From: JAGHKQ01 sp041920565
GTDB taxonomy: Bacteria; Bacillota; Bacilli; Bacillales; Bacillaceae_G
Reading direction: 5' to 3'
Assembly (NCBI GenBank): GCA_041920565.1
Contig: JBHGXS010000141.1
Span: 48,310-112,309 of the forward strand
Length of the DNA stretch: 64,000 nt
Part shown: one piece after another, positions 42,047 to 50,804 of the stretch
Numbering within the stretch: position 1 is the first letter of the stretch
Layout: each line of letters opens with the position of its first letter
Position numbers and translations under genes: made by a program
Notes under the pieces: generated by a model
The model's input: only the letters and a program-made list of their open reading frames with translations
Database searches by the model: none
What the model was told of the DNA's origin: nothing

Positions 42047-43147
42047 TTATACATTAAAGCGGAAGTGCATAATATCCCCGTCTTGTACAATGTACTCTTT
42101 TCCTTCTAGACGAACTTTTCCGGCTTCCTTAGCTGCTGTCATTGAACCATAATGAACAAGATCATCATAAGATACTGTTTCCGCACGAATAAAGCCGCGT
42201 TCAAAATCAGAGTGAATAATACCGGCACACTGAGGAGCTTTCATCCCTTTACGGAATGTCCATGCGCGCACTTCTTGTACACCGGCAGTGAAGTACGTAG
42301 CTAACCCTAATAAGCTGTATGCAGCGCGAATCAGCTGGTCTAAACCAGACTCTTCAATTCCAAGTTCTTGTAAGAATGCCTTCTTTTCCTCTTCATCTAA
42401 TTCAGAAATTTCTTCTTCAATTTTTGCACAAACAACAATGACTTCCGCATTATCTTTTGCGGCGAACTCACGCACAAGCTGTACATATTCATTTCCAGAT
42501 GGATCGATAATATCCTCTTCACCTACATTGGCAACATAAAGCATCGGTTTAGTTGTAAGAAGATGAAGACCTTTTACAACTTTCATCTGCTCTTCTGTAA
42601 ATTCTACTGTGCGTGCTGGTTTCCCAGCTTCAAATGCTTCTTTTAGCTTTACTAAAATTTCATGTTCGTAAGAAGCGTCCTTATCTTTTTGTTTTGCCAG
42701 CTTTGCCACACGTTCGATTCGTTTGTCAACAGATTCTAAATCGGCCAAAATTAATTCAAGATTGATTGTTTCAATATCAGCAATCGGATCTACTTTTCCG
42801 GCAACATGGGTAATATTTTCATCTTCAAAGCAGCGAACAACCTGACAAATTGCGTCTACTTGACGAATGTGAGACAAGAACTTATTTCCTAACCCTTCAC
42901 CCTTGCTTGCACCTTTTACAATCCCGGCGATATCAGTAAATTCAAAAGTAGTCGGTACCGTTTTCTTCGGTACTATAAGCTCTGTTAATTTATTTAAGCG
43001 AGGATCCGGAACTTCTACAATCCCCACGTTTGGATCAATAGTACAGAACGGATAGTTTGCAGACTCGGCGCCCGCTTGTGTAATTGCATTAAATAATGTT
43101 GATTTCCCTACGTTCGGTAAACCAACAATACCAGCCGTTAATGACAT
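42047..43147 (-). CDS. ychF: Redox-regulated ATPase/GTPase YchF
   Basis: A 366-residue OBG-family P-loop protein: P-loop GLPNVGKSTLFN at 8-19, Switch/G3 DIAGIVKGASKGEGLGNKFL, the adenine-preferring NVGEED in place of the GTPase NKxD, an inserted coiled-coil domain (about 130-200) and a C-terminal TGS domain (from about 280) ending DGDIMHFRFNV. It is a ribosome-associated ATPase linked to stress and translation control. The gene follows DUF951 and MscS genes and precedes rpsF, its usual place. Confidence 0.96.
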   Translation of the reverse strand: MSLTAGIVGLPNVGKSTLFNAITQAGAESANYPFCTIDPNVGIVEVPDPRLNKLTELIVPKKTVPTTFEFTDIAGIVKGASKGEGLGNKFLSHIRQVDAICQVVRCFEDENITHVAGKVDPIADIETINLELILADLESVDKRIERVAKLAKQKDKDASYEHEILVKLKEAFEAGKPARTVEFTEEQMKVVKGLHLLTTKPMLYVANVGEEDIIDPSGNEYVQLVREFAAKDNAEVIVVCAKIEEEISELDEEEKKAFLQELGIEESGLDQLIRAAYSLLGLATYFTAGVQEVRAWTFRKGMKAPQCAGIIHSDFERGFIRAETVSYDDLVHYGSMTAAKEAGKVRLEGKEYIVQDGDIMHFRFNV

Positions 43148-43255
43148 ATATTATTCACTCCTATAGTCTCAATCTTTTCCCATTATAGATAGTAATAACG
43201 GAAATGACAAGATAAGCTGTTTCATAACAATAAGCCGTACATCACATACGGCTTA

Positions 43256-43465
43256 TTAAGATTCTGTTGTTTCCTCATGTTTAATCAACACTTTTTTCAT
43301 CTTACGCTCAAATTCTCTTCGAGGAATTAAAACAGAGTGGGAGCAACCTTCACATTTAATACGAATATCCATTCCCATACGGATAATCTTCCATTGATTT
43401 GCCCCGCAAGGATGCGGTTTTTTCATTTCTACAATATCATGTAAACCGTATTCTTTTGGTTCCAT
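43256..43465 (-). CDS. yyzM: DUF951 small zinc-ribbon-like protein (YyzM)
   Basis: A 69-residue protein with MKKPHPCGANQWKIIRMGMD and IKCEGCSHSVLIPRREFERK. Cys in HPCG and the C-x-x-C of CEGC suggest a small metal-binding fold; the family is DUF951, always near ychF in Bacilli. ATG 43465 has AGAGGAG upstream; the frame extends to 43507 inside the end of mscS. Function is unknown. Confidence 0.85.
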   Translation of the reverse strand: MEPKEYGLHDIVEMKKPHPCGANQWKIIRMGMDIRIKCEGCSHSVLIPRREFERKMKKVLIKHEETTES

Positions 43466-43481
43466 TGCTAAACTCCTCTTC

Positions 43482-44381
43482 CTATTTAGTATACTTTGCA
43501 TGTTCACGCGTCACATCCTGCATATCTGTTCTATTATAAAACACCATGCGAGGATATGGAATTTCGATGCCATGCTCATCTAAACGAAGCTTAATTTCTT
43601 TTCGAAGAGCTCTTGCAATAGCAAAATGCTGCATTGGCTGTACTTCAGAAACAACGCGCAACACCACTTCTGATGCTCCTAAAGTTTGAATCCCTAGTAA
43701 TTCTGGTCGTTTTACCATTTGTTCATACTTCATCGGAAGTTCATCCAGTAAGTCTTCAATTACTCGCTCCGCATAATCAATATCAGATTCATACGAAATG
43801 CCTACATCCACAAATGCCACGCTGTTGTTTAAAGAAAAGTTTGTCACCTCTTTAATATTGCCATTTGGAAGGATATGTAACTCCCCGGTCCAACTTTTAA
43901 TTTTTGTTGTACGTAAACCGATTTCTTGAATAACTCCTTCAAATTGCCCCAGACGCACATAATCCCCTACAGAAAATTGATCCTCTAGCAGAATGAAGAA
44001 GCCCGTAATAACATCACGCACTAAGTTTTGAGCGCCAAAACCGACAGCTAATCCGATAACTCCCGCTCCGGCAATCAGACCTTTTGTTTCAATTCCTAGT
44101 ACCCCTAATATCATTATAATAACGACGAAGACGACTACGTATACTAATACGTTTTGCAAAAGTTTTGCAACCGTAGCTGTACGCCGTTCTGATAATTGAA
44201 TTGGTGATTTTGTATTTATTTTAAACGCATTTTGAATAATTGCTTTTCCCGCACGAACTACAAGGCTTGCTATTGCAATGATAAAAATAATTTTTAAAAT
44301 CCCGATTCCTACATTTTGCCACAGTTTCTCGTTCAAGAGATAGTCGGTAAACTTGTTATATATATTGGTAAACCAACTCAT
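43482..44381 (-). CDS. MscS-family mechanosensitive channel
   Basis: A 299-residue small-conductance mechanosensitive channel. Three hydrophobic segments lie near residues 22-44, 72-93 and 98-118; the third is the pore helix GLIAGAGVIGLAVGFGAQNLVRDVI, rich in Gly/Ala as the family requires. A cytosolic beta and alpha/beta cage domain follows, with GQFEGVIQEIGLRTTKIKSW and ILPNGNIKEVTNFS. It opens under membrane tension to release solutes on hypo-osmotic shock. ATG 44381 has AAGGTAGG upstream. It is probably co-transcribed with yyzM and ychF. Confidence 0.92.
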   Translation of the reverse strand: MSWFTNIYNKFTDYLLNEKLWQNVGIGILKIIFIIAIASLVVRAGKAIIQNAFKINTKSPIQLSERRTATVAKLLQNVLVYVVVFVVIIMILGVLGIETKGLIAGAGVIGLAVGFGAQNLVRDVITGFFILLEDQFSVGDYVRLGQFEGVIQEIGLRTTKIKSWTGELHILPNGNIKEVTNFSLNNSVAFVDVGISYESDIDYAERVIEDLLDELPMKYEQMVKRPELLGIQTLGASEVVLRVVSEVQPMQHFAIARALRKEIKLRLDEHGIEIPYPRMVFYNRTDMQDVTREHAKYTK

Positions 44382-44552
44382 CGCAACCTACCTTCCCCTT
44401 TTAATGATAAAAAATTCATTCCCTATTTTAACAGAATTTCTCCTGTTCTTATAAGAGATATGTTTAAAACTTTTTGGAATTGGAAACATTTTATGAATAG
44501 GGAATAATTTTCTGATTTTTTTATATACTCTTACTATTATGTTAAAGGATGG

Positions 44553-45167
44553 ATGTTTGTGAGCCTCGGTAACTTCCGTTTAAAATCCATGTTTGAAAAA
44601 AGAGAAGAGCCAATCTTTCATTATGAAGAAGACGCCTCTGAAAGGCTGAGCCATCTATTGTTTTCTTTTTTACCGGAAAAGGCTGTAACACCACTTGTCC
44701 TTGTTTGCATTGGCACCGATCGTTCCACCGGCGATGCTTTGGGCCCTCTTGTGGGTTCAAAAGTAGAAGAGACAGGTCTTCATAACTTTCAGTTATATGG
44801 TACGCTTGATGAGCCTGTTCATGCCTTAAATCTAGAAGAAACTGTTACACAAATTTATAAGAAGTATGAAGATCCGTTTGTTATCGCAGTTGATGCATGC
44901 CTTGGGAAAATGCAGAGTGTAGGATCCGTTTCTATAGGAAAAGGGCCAAGCAAACCAGGAGCAGCCATGGATAAAAAGCTTCCTTCAGTAGGCAATATGC
45001 ATATTCATGGCGTAGTAAATATTCATGGCTTCATGGAATTTTTCGTTTTGCAAAATACAAGACTTAATCTAGTGATGAAGATGGCTAATTTGATTGCAGA
45101 CAGCATTATAAAAACAGACCGATATCTCACATATAAACAAAACAATCACCATTCGTCCATTTTATAA
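44553..45167 (+). CDS. yyaC: Sporulation protein YyaC (GPR-like fold)
   Basis: A protein of about 204 residues of the YyaC family (DUF1256), related in fold to the spore protease GPR. Conserved blocks are LVCIGTDRSTGDALGPLVG, YGTLDEPVHALNL, DPFVIAVDACLGKMQSVGS, and the C-terminal FFVLQNTRLNLVMKMANLI. It is a forespore-expressed gene in B. subtilis; its substrate is not established. Two starts are possible: ATG 44553 and GTG 44559, the latter better spaced from AAAGG. It is the only rightward gene in a leftward block, divergent from mscS. Confidence 0.88.
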   Translation: MFVSLGNFRLKSMFEKREEPIFHYEEDASERLSHLLFSFLPEKAVTPLVLVCIGTDRSTGDALGPLVGSKVEETGLHNFQLYGTLDEPVHALNLEETVTQIYKKYEDPFVIAVDACLGKMQSVGSVSIGKGPSKPGAAMDKKLPSVGNMHIHGVVNIHGFMEFFVLQNTRLNLVMKMANLIADSIIKTDRYLTYKQNNHHSSIL

Positions 45168-45257
45168 AAATCCATAGTGAATTAAATCTCTGTTTTTTCT
45201 GCTAAATCCCTGTAAAATAGTATATTTGCTAGGTCATTATGAAGAATGTTGTAAAAA

Positions 45258-45285
45258 AAATAAACCATCGAATGATGGTTTATTT
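45258..45285. terminator. Bidirectional terminator between yyaC and spo0J
   Basis: A perfect 12-bp stem (45258-45269 with 45274-45285) with a GAAT loop, flanked by A and T runs; it overlaps the spo0J stop codon. Confidence 0.9.
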
Positions 45286-46131
45286 TTCTTGACTTCCTAA
45301 AATATCTAAAATACGCTGCAAATCATCTTGGTTAAAAAATTGAATTTCAATTTTCCCTTTGTTGTTTGATTCTTTAATTTTCACTGAAGTGCCAAAACGC
45401 TCCCTCAGTATAGCTTCATACTCTTCAAAGAAGATGTTCTTCTCTTTTTTCTTTTCTTTTGTTTCACGTGAAACATTTTTATTTAACTGATTTACAAGTT
45501 CTTCAAGCTGCCTTACATTGAGACCTTCTTTTTTTACCCGTTCTACAACTGCCTGCAGTTTGGATTTGTCTTTAAGAGCTAACAGCGTTCGGCCATGCCC
45601 CATTGAAATGGTTCCTTTAGAAATTAATTCTTGAATGAAAGGAGGGAGGGATAATAAACGAACATGATTCGCAATATGCGGTCGGCTTTTCCCTAATCGC
45701 TTTGCTAATTGCTCTTGCGTAAGTTTCAATTCATCCATTAATGATTGATATGCTGAAGCTTCTTCTATTGGGTTTAAGTCTTCCCGCTGCAGATTTTCCA
45801 ATAATGCAAGCTCCATCATTTGTTGTTCAGTAAGCTCCCGCACCACCGCAGGCACCGTTTCTAATTTCGCTTCTTTTGCAGCTCGAAATCTTCGTTCACC
45901 TACTACAATTTCATAACCTTTAATGCTCTTTCTGACAATAAGCGGTTGTAAAATACCGTGCTCCAGAATAGATTCTTTCAATTCTTGAATCGCTTCCGGC
46001 TGAAAATACTTGCGCGGCTGATACGGGTTGGGACGAAGCTGACTTATCTTAATCTCTTTGATCGTTTCCTCTTCTTTCACTTCCAGATCTGGGAAGAACG
46101 CTTGAATTCCTCTTCCAAGTCCTTTAGCCAC
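45280..46131 (-). CDS. spo0J: Chromosome-partition CTPase ParB/Spo0J
   Basis: A 283-residue ParB: N-terminal CTP-binding domain (QLRPNPYQPRKYF, GILQPLIVRKS, and the GERRFRAAKEA motif near 80-90), central helix-turn-helix (about 140-185, TQEQLAKRLGKSRPHIANHVRLL) and a C-terminal dimer domain ending RILDILGSQEK. It loads at parS, spreads, and recruits SMC and Soj. GTG 46131 is preferred (MAKGLGRG, as in B. subtilis) with GGAAGTG upstream; a TTG two codons earlier is also open. It overlaps the end of soj by 8 bp, and a perfect parS lies in its own coding sequence. Confidence 0.95.
   Translation of the reverse strand: MAKGLGRGIQAFFPDLEVKEEETIKEIKISQLRPNPYQPRKYFQPEAIQELKESILEHGILQPLIVRKSIKGYEIVVGERRFRAAKEAKLETVPAVVRELTEQQMMELALLENLQREDLNPIEEASAYQSLMDELKLTQEQLAKRLGKSRPHIANHVRLLSLPPFIQELISKGTISMGHGRTLLALKDKSKLQAVVERVKKEGLNVRQLEELVNQLNKNVSRETKEKKKEKNIFFEEYEAILRERFGTSVKIKESNNKGKIEIQFFNQDDLQRILDILGSQEK
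45460..45475. promoter_or_regulatory. parS site within spo0J
   Basis: TGTTTCACGTGAAACA, a perfect parS palindrome, lies in the spo0J coding sequence as in B. subtilis, where it encodes NVSRET-type residues. Confidence 0.96.
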
Positions 46132-46885
46132 CAGCAATCACTTCCTTTGCTAAATCTAAATATACTTCTGCCCCCCTTGACTTAGCATCATACATAATAA
46201 TAGGTTTTCCATGACTCGGTGCTTCGCTTAATCTTACATTTCGAGGGATAATGGTTCCATATACTTTATCCTTGAAATATTTTTTTACTTCATCAATTAC
46301 TTGCAATCCTAAGTTTGTACGAGCGTCTAACATCGTTAAAAGAACACCTTGGATACTTAAATTTTTATTTAAATGCTTTTGTACAAGACGTACTGTATTT
46401 AAAAGCTGACTTAGTCCTTCTAACGCATAATATTCACATTGAACAGGGATAATCACGGAATCTGAAGCTGTAAGAGCATTAATTGTAAGCAATCCAAGAG
46501 AAGGCGGACAGTCGATGAGAATATAATCATAATCATCTCGTATAGATTGTAATGCTCTCTTTAGTCGTATTTCGCGTGAAATCGTCGGTACAAGTTCGAT
46601 TTCAGCTCCCGCCAATTGAATTGTAGCCGGTAATAAATATAAATTTTCTGTCGTAGTCGGTCTGATAATAGATGCAATATCTTCATCTTCTACCAATACA
46701 TTATAAACACATTGATCTAAATCAGATTTTTCAATACCAACGCCCGTTGTTGCATTCCCTTGTGCATCAATATCCACCAGCAATACTTTTTTGCCCAAAT
46801 AGGCTAAGCCTGCACCTAAGTTTACAGCAGTAGTGGTTTTTCCTACCCCGCCTTTTTGGTTTGCAATTGAAATGATTTTTGCCAT
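46124..46885 (-). CDS. soj: Chromosome-partition ATPase ParA/Soj
   Basis: A 253-residue ParA ATPase with the deviant Walker A ANQKGGVGKTTTAVNLG at 8-24, switch VDIDAQGNATTGVG, Walker B YDYILIDCPPSLG near 118-130, and the DNA-binding C-terminal region. It binds DNA as an ATP dimer, is stripped by Spo0J and regulates DnaA. ATG 46885 has AAGGTAGGTGA upstream; a long upstream extension to 47020 lacks support. It leads the soj-spo0J operon. Confidence 0.96.
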   Translation of the reverse strand: MAKIISIANQKGGVGKTTTAVNLGAGLAYLGKKVLLVDIDAQGNATTGVGIEKSDLDQCVYNVLVEDEDIASIIRPTTTENLYLLPATIQLAGAEIELVPTISREIRLKRALQSIRDDYDYILIDCPPSLGLLTINALTASDSVIIPVQCEYYALEGLSQLLNTVRLVQKHLNKNLSIQGVLLTMLDARTNLGLQVIDEVKKYFKDKVYGTIIPRNVRLSEAPSHGKPIIMYDAKSRGAEVYLDLAKEVIAGG

Positions 46886-47208
46886 GTTGTCACCTACCTT
46901 TAAACTTTCTGCCTTTTCTCCTATTCTGATTTTCGATTCGCTAAAAAAATGAACCGAAGTTAGAACTTTATTTTTTGAATAACTGTCAGTAAAGAATCCC
47001 CTTAATAATAGGAACTTCACTCTATCTGTTATTGTAAGTTGTCTTTATTGTAACATGAAACACACATATTTGATTTTTTCTGTAGTAAACTTCAAAATTT
47101 CTCTCACAATATCCTGCTTATATAAGTTAAAAAGATTAAAATCTTCTCCCGCCATGTAAAAAGACCTTTCCAGCAGGATAAGGTCTTTCTATCAATAGGG
47201 CGGCATCA
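46886..47208. other. Intergenic region between noc and soj
   Basis: No gene is seen in these 323 bp. It carries the noc terminator, a stem AAAGACCTT (47160-47168) with AAGGTCTTT (47180-47188), and by position the soj promoter. An ATGAAACACAC stretch near 47055 is only a partial parS half-site. Confidence 0.6.
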
Positions 47209-48054
47209 TTACTTTTTTGGAATCTTAATTGTAATTTGATAATAATCGTCAAATTCTTCTTCATGCGAATCTACAGCAAGTCCGCTTTCTGATACCATCT
47301 GCAATGATTGACGAATGGTATTCATCGCTATACGCATATCCCGGCTTACGGCTTTTCGTTTTGCTTTCGGCTTCACTGCTTGCTGCTCCAAAAGTTTAAC
47401 AACGCGCTCTTCCGTTTGTTTAACATTTAACTGGCGATCAATGATATCCTGAAGTAATTTTATTTGCAGCTCTCGATCTTTCAAGGGGATAAGAGCGCGA
47501 GCATGTCTTTCTGTTACTTGTTTATCTAAAAGAGCTTGTTTTATTTCTTCCGGCAACTTTAAAAGACGCAGCTTGTTGGCTACAGTGGATTGTCCTTTTC
47601 CTAATCGTTGAGCCAATGCTTCTTGCGTTAAATTATGTAATTCTAATAATTTTTGATAAGCAATAGCTTCTTCAATTGCAGTAAGCTCTTCTCTCTGTAA
47701 ATTCTCAATCAAAGCAACAGAAGCAGTCTCTGTGTCATCGAGATCTTTTACTATGGCCGGAATTGTATCCCAGCCTAATGAGCTGACAGCTCGAAATCTT
47801 CTTTCCCCGGCAATAATTTCATATCGGTTTTCGCCATATTTTCTTACCACAATGGGTTGAATAATTCCGTGAGTATGAATCGTCAGCGCCAATTCTTCAA
47901 TGCGCTTTTCATCGAACACTGTTCTTGGCTGATAACGATTGGGAATAATATCGGCAATCGGAATATGTTTTATTTCTTCACGGCTTTCGTCCTGTACAGC
48001 TATACTTGTTTCTTTCTCTCCAAAGCTAAAAAAGCGAGTAAACGTATTTTTCAT
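47209..48054 (-). CDS. noc: Nucleoid occlusion factor Noc
   Basis: A 281-residue ParB-like protein. It begins MKNTFTRFFSFGEKE, the amphipathic membrane-targeting helix of Noc, then the CTP-binding domain (IPNRYQPRTVFDEKRIEEL, HGIIQPIVVRKYG, GERRFRAVSSL), the helix-turn-helix (TQEALAQRLGKGQSTVANKLRLL) and the typical C-terminus RDMRIAMNTIRQSL. It binds its own sites, spreads, ties DNA to the membrane and blocks division over the nucleoid. ATG 48054 has AAAGGTGGTGG upstream. It is distinguished from the adjacent Spo0J by the N-terminal helix and C-terminal part. Confidence 0.95.
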   Translation of the reverse strand: MKNTFTRFFSFGEKETSIAVQDESREEIKHIPIADIIPNRYQPRTVFDEKRIEELALTIHTHGIIQPIVVRKYGENRYEIIAGERRFRAVSSLGWDTIPAIVKDLDDTETASVALIENLQREELTAIEEAIAYQKLLELHNLTQEALAQRLGKGQSTVANKLRLLKLPEEIKQALLDKQVTERHARALIPLKDRELQIKLLQDIIDRQLNVKQTEERVVKLLEQQAVKPKAKRKAVSRDMRIAMNTIRQSLQMVSESGLAVDSHEEEFDDYYQITIKIPKK

Positions 48055-48097
48055 TGCATTCCACCACCTTTTTTTCCTATCGAATGCTCTATCCAAA

Positions 48098-48113
48098 TGT
48101 TTCACATGAAACA
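48098..48113. promoter_or_regulatory. parS-like site upstream of noc
   Basis: TGTTTCACATGAAACA differs from perfect parS at one central base. It lies in the gap between rsmG and noc, 44 bp before the noc start, so bound Spo0J could also affect noc transcription. Confidence 0.75.
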
Positions 48114-48160
48114 TTTTATTGGTAAACAATCACATAATCCCATGATAATTCCGGTAAGAA

Positions 48161-48880
48161 TTATTTTTCAATAGGCAATTTATTGGGAGTTCCAGGCTTA
48201 CGCGGATACTTCTTAGGTGTTTTTCTCTTTTTTGCAACAAAAATAATATTTCGTTCACTTTCTTCAATCGGTAATTTGAAGGTAGAGATGCTTTGCACTT
48301 CTCCTCCTAGTACCTGTATAGCATGGGTTCCGTTTTCTAACTCTTCTTCTGCAGCTGCACCTTTCATCGCAATAAAAGTGCCACCTGTTTTTACAAGCGG
48401 AATGCACAATTCGCTTAATACCGATAAACGCGCAACCGCTCTTGCCATTACAATGTCAAAAGACTCACGAATGCCTTCTCGTTTCCCGAATGTTTCAGCA
48501 CGATCATGATAGAACGCTACGTTCTCTAACCCTAATTCAGAAGCCAAATGATTTAAAAATGTAATGCGCTTCTGAAGAGAATCTACAATCGTAACTTTTA
48601 AATTTGGAAAACAAATTTTTAATGGAATGCTTGGAAAGCCTGCTCCTGCTCCCACATCACAGATGGACAGCGGTTTTGAAAAATCAAAATAGAATGCTGC
48701 GGTTACAGAGTCGAAAAAGTGTTTTAAATAGACCTCTTCCTTTTCTGTAATCGCTGTTAAGTTCATCTTCTCATTCCATTCAACAAGAAGCTCAAAATAG
48801 CGTTCAAATTGCTGCAATTGCTGAGAGGAGAGAGAAATTCCCTTCTCCTCCAGCATAGTTTGAAATGTTTGTACGTTCAT
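48161..48880 (-). CDS. rsmG: 16S rRNA guanine-527 N7-methyltransferase
   Basis: A 239-residue SAM-dependent methyltransferase with motif I ICDVGAGAGFPSIPLKI near 70-86, VTIVDSLQKRI, FYHDRAETFG, and IVMARAVARLSVLSELC near 141-157. It methylates G527 of 16S rRNA; loss gives low-level streptomycin resistance. The Lys/Pro-rich end KKYPRKPGTPNKLPIEK matches Bacillus RsmG. Start ATG 48880. It follows mnmG by 17 bp, forming the mnmE-mnmG-rsmG series. Confidence 0.96.
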   Translation of the reverse strand: MNVQTFQTMLEEKGISLSSQQLQQFERYFELLVEWNEKMNLTAITEKEEVYLKHFFDSVTAAFYFDFSKPLSICDVGAGAGFPSIPLKICFPNLKVTIVDSLQKRITFLNHLASELGLENVAFYHDRAETFGKREGIRESFDIVMARAVARLSVLSELCIPLVKTGGTFIAMKGAAAEEELENGTHAIQVLGGEVQSISTFKLPIEESERNIIFVAKKRKTPKKYPRKPGTPNKLPIEK

Positions 48881-48897
48881 AAAAAATTCCCCTATCT

Positions 48898-50787
48898 CTA
48901 TTGGTTCGATACTTTTGCAATTTTTCCTTGTTCAATATAAACAAGTAAAATAGAAATATCGGCGGGGTTAACTCCGGAAATACGCGATGCTTGCCCCACA
49001 GAAAGAGGACGCACTTCTTTCAGCTTTTGTTTTGCTTCTGTAGCTAACCCGTTAATTGCATCATAATCGATATCTGCCGGAATCTTTTTGCTTTCCATCT
49101 TCTTCATGCGCTCTACTTGCTGTAAGGACTTCTCAATATAGCCTTCATATTTGATTTGAATCTCTACTTGTTCCGCCACATCATCAGCCACAGCTTCATC
49201 ACTTGGAGCAAGCATGCGAATATGTTCATAGGTCATTTCAGGTCTTCTCAATAAATCGCTTGCGCGAATGCCATCCTTTAACTCGCTTCCGCCCACACTT
49301 CGAATAAGCTCCTGTACTTCTTGTTTCGGTTTAATAATAATACTCGATAAACGCTCTTTTTCCTTCTCAATTTGCTGCTTCTTTTCTTGAAATTTTTGAT
49401 AACGCTCTTCTTTTATAAGACCAATTTCATATCCGATATCTGTCAGACGCAAATCTGCATTATCATGACGAAGAAGCAAGCGATATTCAGCCCGAGAAGT
49501 TAACAAACGATACGGTTCATTTGTTCCTTTCGTAACAAGATCATCTATTAATACGCCGATATAAGCTTGCGAACGATCCAGGATGACTTCTTTTTTATTT
49601 AAAGCGCGGCATGCTGCATTTATTCCTGCCATCAACCCTTGACCTGCTGCTTCTTCGTAACCCGATGTTCCGTTAATTTGCCCTGCTGTATATAGGTTTT
49701 TGATTTTTTTCGTTTCCAATGTCGGCCATAACTGAGTCGGTACGATGGCATCGTATTCAATAGCATATCCGGTCCGCATCATTTGTACATTTTCCAATCC
49801 AGGAATTGTTTTTAATATTTCACGCTGCACATCCTCCGGCAAGCTTGTAGATAAACCTTGTACATACACTTCTTGTGTGTTTCTTCCTTCCGGCTCTAAG
49901 AAGATTTGATGTCTCGGTTTATCATGGAAACGTACCACCTTGTCTTCAATGGACGGGCAGTATCTTGGACCTGTTCCTTTAATCATCCCTGAGTACATGG
50001 CAGAGCGATGTAAATTCGCATCAATAATTCGGTGTGTCTCTTCGCTTGTGTATGTCAGCCAGCATGGAATTTGATCCATAATAAACTCTGTTGTTTCAAA
50101 AGAGAAAGCCCGCGGAGTATCATCCCCCGGCTGAATTTCTGTTTTGCTGTAATCAATAGAATGACTGTTAACACGAGGAGGAGTTCCTGTTTTAAAACGC
50201 ACAAGCTCGAAGCCAAGCTCTTCTAAATGTTCAGAAAGCTTCACAGACGGCTGTTGATTGTTAGGACCGCTTGAGTATTTTAAATTTCCGATAATAATTT
50301 CTCCGCGTAAAAAGGTACCAGTTGTAATTACTACTGTTTTTGCACTATATACTGCACCTGTCTGTGTAACAACCCCTTTACATATGCCATCTTCAATAAC
50401 AAGGCGTTCAACCATTCCTTGCATCAATGTTAAGTTTTCAGTGTTTTCAATGGTCTTTTTCATTTCGTGCTGATATGCAAATTTATCAGCTTGTGCACGA
50501 AGGGCTCGGACAGCAGGACCTTTTCCTGTATTCAACATGCGCATTTGAATATGGGTTTTATCAATATTACGGCCCATTTCCCCGCCTAAAGCATCTATTT
50601 CACGAACGACAATTCCTTTTGCAGGACCTCCCACAGAAGGATTACAAGGCATAAATGCCACCATATCAAGATTGATGGTCAGCATTAAGGTTTTTGCTCC
50701 CATACGCGCAGCTGCAAGGCCTGCTTCACATCCTGCATGTCCCGCACCGACCACAATTACATCATAAGAACCTGCATCATATCCCAT
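48898..50787 (-). CDS. mnmG: tRNA uridine-34 carboxymethylaminomethyl synthase subunit MnmG
   Basis: A 629-residue FAD protein with the dinucleotide fold VVVGAGHAGCEAGLAAARMG near residue 10-29, CNPSVGGPAKGIVVREIDALGG, TGTFLRGEIIIG, and the C-terminal tRNA-binding domain with ISGVNPADISILLVYIEQ. With MnmE it installs cmnm5 at U34 of several tRNAs. ATG 50787 has AAAGGAGG upstream. It lies 17 bp behind mnmE. Confidence 0.97.
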   Translation of the reverse strand: MGYDAGSYDVIVVGAGHAGCEAGLAAARMGAKTLMLTINLDMVAFMPCNPSVGGPAKGIVVREIDALGGEMGRNIDKTHIQMRMLNTGKGPAVRALRAQADKFAYQHEMKKTIENTENLTLMQGMVERLVIEDGICKGVVTQTGAVYSAKTVVITTGTFLRGEIIIGNLKYSSGPNNQQPSVKLSEHLEELGFELVRFKTGTPPRVNSHSIDYSKTEIQPGDDTPRAFSFETTEFIMDQIPCWLTYTSEETHRIIDANLHRSAMYSGMIKGTGPRYCPSIEDKVVRFHDKPRHQIFLEPEGRNTQEVYVQGLSTSLPEDVQREILKTIPGLENVQMMRTGYAIEYDAIVPTQLWPTLETKKIKNLYTAGQINGTSGYEEAAGQGLMAGINAACRALNKKEVILDRSQAYIGVLIDDLVTKGTNEPYRLLTSRAEYRLLLRHDNADLRLTDIGYEIGLIKEERYQKFQEKKQQIEKEKERLSSIIIKPKQEVQELIRSVGGSELKDGIRASDLLRRPEMTYEHIRMLAPSDEAVADDVAEQVEIQIKYEGYIEKSLQQVERMKKMESKKIPADIDYDAINGLATEAKQKLKEVRPLSVGQASRISGVNPADISILLVYIEQGKIAKVSNQ

Positions 50788-50804
50788 AGCAGTTCCTCCT
50801 TTTT

